This document shows, piece after piece, positions 6,333 through 8,687 of a DNA stretch of 8,687 bases (positions are counted from its first letter, which is position 1; each line of letters opens with the position of its first letter). The stretch comes from an uncultured Clostridia bacterium (lineage in GTDB: Bacteria; Bacillota; Clostridia; Lachnospirales; CAG-274): NCBI GenBank assembly GCA_947589405.1, contig CANQBT010000094.1:1-8687 (forward strand), written 5' to 3'. The position numbers and the translations under genes are program-made. The notes beneath the pieces were generated by a model. It searched no databases, was not told the origin of the DNA, and was given only the letters and a program-made list of their open reading frames with translations.

Positions 6333-7304
6333 GGTAAAAAAGGTAACCTTATGTCTGTCAGACACGATATAAGGGTCGTAGACGCAACAGTAAGAGACGG
6401 AGGACTTGTTAATAACTTTTATTTTGACGATGATCTTATAAGAGATTTATATAAAGCAAATATAGACGCAGGCATTGATTATATGGAGTTTGGCTACAAG
6501 GCTTCAAAGGATCTGTTTGATGAAAGCAAATTCGGCAAATGGAAATTCTGCGATGAAGAGTCTATAAGAGAGATCGTGGGAGATAACGACACAGACCTTA
6601 AAATATCTGTTATGGCTGATGTTGGCAGGACCAATTACAAAAGAGATTTCCTTCCCAAATCAGAAAGCGTTATAGATATGGTAAGAGTCGCTACATATAT
6701 CAATACTATCCCTGCGGCTATTGAGATCGCCGAGCATTGTCACAAACTGGGTTATGAAACCACCGTCAATATAATGGCAATATCAAATGCTAAGGAAAGC
6801 GATATGAAGCAGATGCTTGAGCTTCTGGGTCAGAGCAGCGTCAACGCCATATACCTTGTGGACAGCTATGGCGCTCTATATCCCGAGCAGATAAGAGAGC
6901 TGGCGGATCTCTATCTGGAATACGGCGACAAGTACGGCAAGAGCATCGGCATACACGCTCACAACAATCAGCAGCTTGCCTTTGCCAATACTATAGAGGC
7001 TCTCGGTCAGGGCGCAAGCTATCTTGACGCTACTATGTCAAGTCTGGGAAGGGGCGCAGGCAACTGCCCTATGGAGCTGCTTTTGGGATTTTTGCAGAAT
7101 CCTAAATACAACATTATTCCCGTACTCAGATTTATAGAGAAAAACATATTGAAGCTCAGAGAGGAAGGCCTTATGTGGGGCTACGATATTCAGTATCTTC
7201 TTACGGGACGTTTTAATCAGCACCCTTCCTCAGCCATAGCGTTTACCAAAGACAAAAGAACAGACTATGCCGCATTCTACAGCGAGCTTCTGGATAAGGA
7301 GTAA
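6330..7304 (+). CDS. HMGL-like (DRE-TIM) aldolase-family protein, 324 aa
   Basis: A TIM-barrel metal-dependent carbon-carbon bond enzyme of the family that includes 4-hydroxy-2-oxovalerate aldolase, HMG-CoA lyase and isopropylmalate synthase. The N-terminal signature is DATVRDGG (18-25). Other seen motifs are MEFGY (52-56), VDSYG (177-181), the metal-binding HAH (209-211) and SLGRGAGN (238-245), which resembles the family's glycine loop. There is no C-terminal regulatory domain as in isopropylmalate synthase. The substrate is unknown: no acetaldehyde dehydrogenase, hydratase or other pathway partner lies nearby, so a catabolic 4-hydroxy-2-oxovalerate aldolase role is not supported. The start is TTG, chosen because AAGGAGG lies 8 bases before it. 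An ATG at 6351 (MSVRHDI) is possible but has only a weak AAGGT before it. Confidence 0.85.
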   Translation: MGKKGNLMSVRHDIRVVDATVRDGGLVNNFYFDDDLIRDLYKANIDAGIDYMEFGYKASKDLFDESKFGKWKFCDEESIREIVGDNDTDLKISVMADVGRTNYKRDFLPKSESVIDMVRVATYINTIPAAIEIAEHCHKLGYETTVNIMAISNAKESDMKQMLELLGQSSVNAIYLVDSYGALYPEQIRELADLYLEYGDKYGKSIGIHAHNNQQLAFANTIEALGQGASYLDATMSSLGRGAGNCPMELLLGFLQNPKYNIIPVLRFIEKNILKLREEGLMWGYDIQYLLTGRFNQHPSSAIAFTKDKRTDYAAFYSELLDKE

Positions 7305-7313
7305 AATTTGCAT

Positions 7314-7343
7314 AAAACGGAGTCGTTTTTACGGCTCCGTTTT
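7314..7343 (+). terminator. Strong intrinsic terminator after the aldolase-family gene
   Basis: A 13-bp stem with one G-T pair (7314-7326 with 7331-7343) and a TTTT loop; the core is ACGGAG/CTCCGT and TTTTT follows the core. It isolates the upstream gene from the pyrimidine operon that begins 36 bp further on. Confidence 0.92.
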
Positions 7344-7378
7344 TAACAAAAAAATATATGAATTTTTACTCAAATATG

Positions 7379-7407
7379 TTGACAAAATATGATATTGATG
7401 TTAAAAT
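7379..7407 (+). promoter_or_regulatory. Promoter of the pyrimidine operon
   Basis: TTGACA (7379-7384), a 17-bp spacer and TAAAAT (7402-7407), together eleven of twelve consensus bases. The predicted start near 7413 gives a leader of about 150 nt up to the attenuator T-run, and about 180 nt to pyrB. Confidence 0.85.
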
Positions 7408-7438
7408 TTTTAGGATATAAAAAACAAGGAGGGATAGT

Positions 7439-7540
7439 ATGTTTTACATAGATTTTTTTATCGGTATGTGGCATAAGTATTTAATTCCCTTGCTTGTTTG
7501 TAAACACGGTTTTGAAAGACAGTTAAAGGTTTTGTTTTAA
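7439..7540 (+). CDS. Putative 33-aa leader peptide upstream of pyrB
   Basis: A complete small ORF with AAGGAGGG (7427-7434) 4 bases upstream of the ATG and a TAA stop at 7538-7540. The peptide starts MFYIDFFIGMWHKYL and ends KHGFERQLKVLF. It is rich in Phe and Leu, with a hydrophobic first part and a basic end. T makes up 46 of its 102 bases, with a seven-T run at 7453-7459. Its last codons contain the 5' arm of the terminator at 7515-7557 and its stop lies in that hairpin's loop, so a ribosome finishing translation would block the hairpin. It is between the pyr promoter and pyrB. This fits a cis-acting leader peptide comparable in position to E. coli PyrL, although the sequences do not look related. 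It could instead be a small membrane peptide with its own role. Confidence 0.68.
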   Translation: MFYIDFFIGMWHKYLIPLLVCKHGFERQLKVLF

Positions 7541-7563
7541 TTCCTTTTATTGTCTTTTTTTTT
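7515..7563 (+). terminator. Candidate attenuator terminator before pyrB
   Basis: The 5' arm AAAGACAGTTAAAGG (7515-7529) pairs with CCTTTTATTGTCTTT (7543-7557), giving fifteen positions with one G-T pair and one T-T mismatch, around a 13-base loop. Nine T residues (7555-7563) end the structure. It stands between the pyr promoter and the pyrB ribosome binding site, so if it always worked pyrB would not be made. It must therefore be conditional. The stem is A/T-rich, so its strength is moderate. Confidence 0.75.
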
Positions 7564-7593
7564 GAGTAAATTTTATAGGAATGGAGGAAAGCT

Positions 7594-8520
7594 ATGTATA
7601 AGAGAAAAGACCTGCTGGGGCTAAGAGAATTAAGCGCAGATGAAATTATGACTATTCTCAACACAGCAAGGGAAATGAAGGCTAAAATAGACGATCCGTC
7701 TCTCAGAGATAAGAGCCTTGAAAAAAGCAGTATCGTAACTCTGTTCTATGAAAACAGCACAAGAACCAAAATGTCCTTTATGCTGGCAGGAGAGTATCAG
7801 GGAGCCATAGTGAAGGACTTGGGCGTGGCAACAAGCAGCGTATCAAAGGGCGAAAGCCTTATCGATACAGGCGTGACGCTTGACCAGATGGGTACAAATG
7901 TAATGATAATACGCCATCAGCTGACAGGCGCCGCACACATATTGGCAAAGAATGTAAAGGCAAGCGTTATAAATGCAGGCGACGGTTCAAACGAACACCC
8001 TACACAGGCGCTTCTGGATCTCTATACCATAATGGAGAGAAAGGGAGGCTTTGAAGGTCTTAAGGTAGTAATACTGGGAGATATTTCCCACTCACGTGTA
8101 GCCAGAAGCAATGCCTTCGGACTGACTAAGCTTGGCGCTAAGGTAACCCTTGCAGGACCTTCGACACTTGTGAGCAATTCAATGCAAAGCTTAGGAGTAC
8201 AGGTGAGCACAGACATACCCTCAGCCATAAGGGACGCCGATGTTGTAATGGGTCTGAGAATACAGTTTGAAAGGCAGAGAAATATGCCCTTCCCGAATCT
8301 GAGAGAGTATTCAAGCCTTTTCGGCGTAAACAGCGATATGCTTAAATATGCCAAAAAGGACGTGCTTGTGATGCATCCGGGTCCTGTAAACAGAGGTGTG
8401 GAGCTGAGCACAGATGTAATAGACGGCAAAAATTCCGTCATAACGGTTCAGGTAAAGAACGGTGTGGCAGTAAGAATGGCCATACTTAAGCTTCTTACCG
8501 AAAACAATTCAAAGATATAG
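7594..8520 (+). CDS. pyrB: Aspartate carbamoyltransferase, catalytic subunit, 308 aa
   Basis: Makes N-carbamoyl-L-aspartate from carbamoyl phosphate and aspartate, the committed step of pyrimidine synthesis (cytoplasm, catalytic trimer). The carbamoyl-phosphate loop is FYENSTRT (51-58). K85 in VSKGES, R107-H108, HPTQALLDLY (135-144), R168 in SHSRVARS, the aspartate-binding RIQFERQ (222-228) and HPGPVNRG (261-268) are all present. The length is normal for the family. The next gene is pyrC and not the regulatory subunit pyrI, as in Bacillus-type operons; pyrI may be elsewhere. GGAGG lies 6 bases before the ATG. Expression is probably controlled by the leader ORF and terminator directly upstream. 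Confidence 0.96.
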   Translation: MYKRKDLLGLRELSADEIMTILNTAREMKAKIDDPSLRDKSLEKSSIVTLFYENSTRTKMSFMLAGEYQGAIVKDLGVATSSVSKGESLIDTGVTLDQMGTNVMIIRHQLTGAAHILAKNVKASVINAGDGSNEHPTQALLDLYTIMERKGGFEGLKVVILGDISHSRVARSNAFGLTKLGAKVTLAGPSTLVSNSMQSLGVQVSTDIPSAIRDADVVMGLRIQFERQRNMPFPNLREYSSLFGVNSDMLKYAKKDVLVMHPGPVNRGVELSTDVIDGKNSVITVQVKNGVAVRMAILKLLTENNSKI

Positions 8521-8530
8521 GAGGTTATTT

Positions 8531-8687
8531 ATGAGCAGTATACTTATTAAAAACGGCAGAGTAATTGACCCCTGCAACAGCATAGACGCTGTTATGGATA
8601 TACTTGTTAAGGACAACAAAATAGATAAGGTCCAAAAGGAGATCACAGACAGCGCCGATAAGGTGATAGATGCAGAAGGTCTGTGGG
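8531..8687 (+). CDS. pyrC: Dihydroorotase, N-terminal part (cut by window end)
   Basis: The first 52 residues are visible. They start MSSILIKNGRVIDPCN and continue through DILVKDNKI to VIDAEGLW, the amino-terminal beta-sandwich segment of class I dihydroorotases, which cyclise carbamoyl aspartate to dihydroorotate. The zinc-binding His-x-His region should follow a few residues past the window edge and is not seen. AGGAGG overlaps the pyrB stop codon and is 6 bases from the ATG, so pyrB and pyrC are co-transcribed and probably translationally coupled. Identity rests on the N-terminal pattern plus consecutive pathway steps. Other amidohydrolases share this start pattern. Confidence 0.9.
   Translation, partial: MSSILIKNGRVIDPCNSIDAVMDILVKDNKIDKVQKEITDSADKVIDAEGLW

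Noticed and set aside
7495..7506. Small palindrome TGTTTGTAAACA as a pause hairpin in the leader
   Set aside because: It could form only about three base pairs with a normal loop, too weak to call a structure.
7413..7593. PyrR-type RNA binding site or nucleotide riboswitch in the pyr leader
   Set aside because: No conserved PyrR binding-loop sequence and no elaborate folded aptamer could be seen; the leader is mostly the small ORF plus one hairpin.
7458..7664. 68-codon open frame on the minus strand across the pyr leader
   Set aside because: It overlaps the pyrB start and the leader terminator, and no protein family is recognised.
8022..8441. 139-codon open frame on the minus strand
   Set aside because: Antisense shadow of pyrB with low-complexity Ser, Leu and Thr content and no family motif.

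Overview
This window looks like chromosomal DNA from an AT-rich Firmicute, most likely of class Clostridia. The reasons are strong AGGAGG-type ribosome binding sites before nearly every gene, frequent ATA and AGA codons, sigma-A-like promoters with 17-bp spacers, and protein sequences that read like clostridial versions of LigA, PFK and a DtxR-type regulator. The genus cannot be told from the sequence. No mobile element, CRISPR array, rRNA or tRNA is visible.

Positions 1-2341, minus strand: a tight operon transcribed leftward, ordered GntR/YtrA-type repressor, ABC ATPase, eight-span membrane protein, and the start of another membrane-associated protein that leaves the window. It is driven by a full-consensus promoter (TTGACA, 17 bp, TATAAT). 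An 8-bp inverted repeat lies across the -10 box and is very probably the operator of the repressor, so the operon should be self-regulated. Its substrate is unknown.

Positions 2361-5448, plus strand: NAD-dependent DNA ligase (ligA), followed 21 bp later by a phosphofructokinase whose phosphoryl-donor residues are mixed between the ATP and PPi types. LigA has a Thr where motif IV normally has Lys. Positions 5457-6254: a short DtxR/MntR-family metalloregulator with its own promoter, then thioredoxin, closed by a hairpin terminator. Positions 6271-7343: a single-gene unit for an HMGL-like (DRE-TIM) aldolase-family protein with a TTG start, its own promoter and a strong terminator.

Positions 7379-8687: the start of a pyrimidine biosynthesis operon, pyrB then pyrC (cut by the window edge). 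This is the most interesting part. Between the consensus promoter and pyrB lie an unannotated U-rich 33-codon ORF with a strong ribosome binding site and an intrinsic terminator whose 5' arm is inside the last codons of that ORF. The layout matches the translation-coupled, UTP-sensing attenuator of enterobacterial pyrBI (PyrL leader peptide) and not the PyrR-type attenuators usual in Firmicutes. I see no PyrR-type binding loop.
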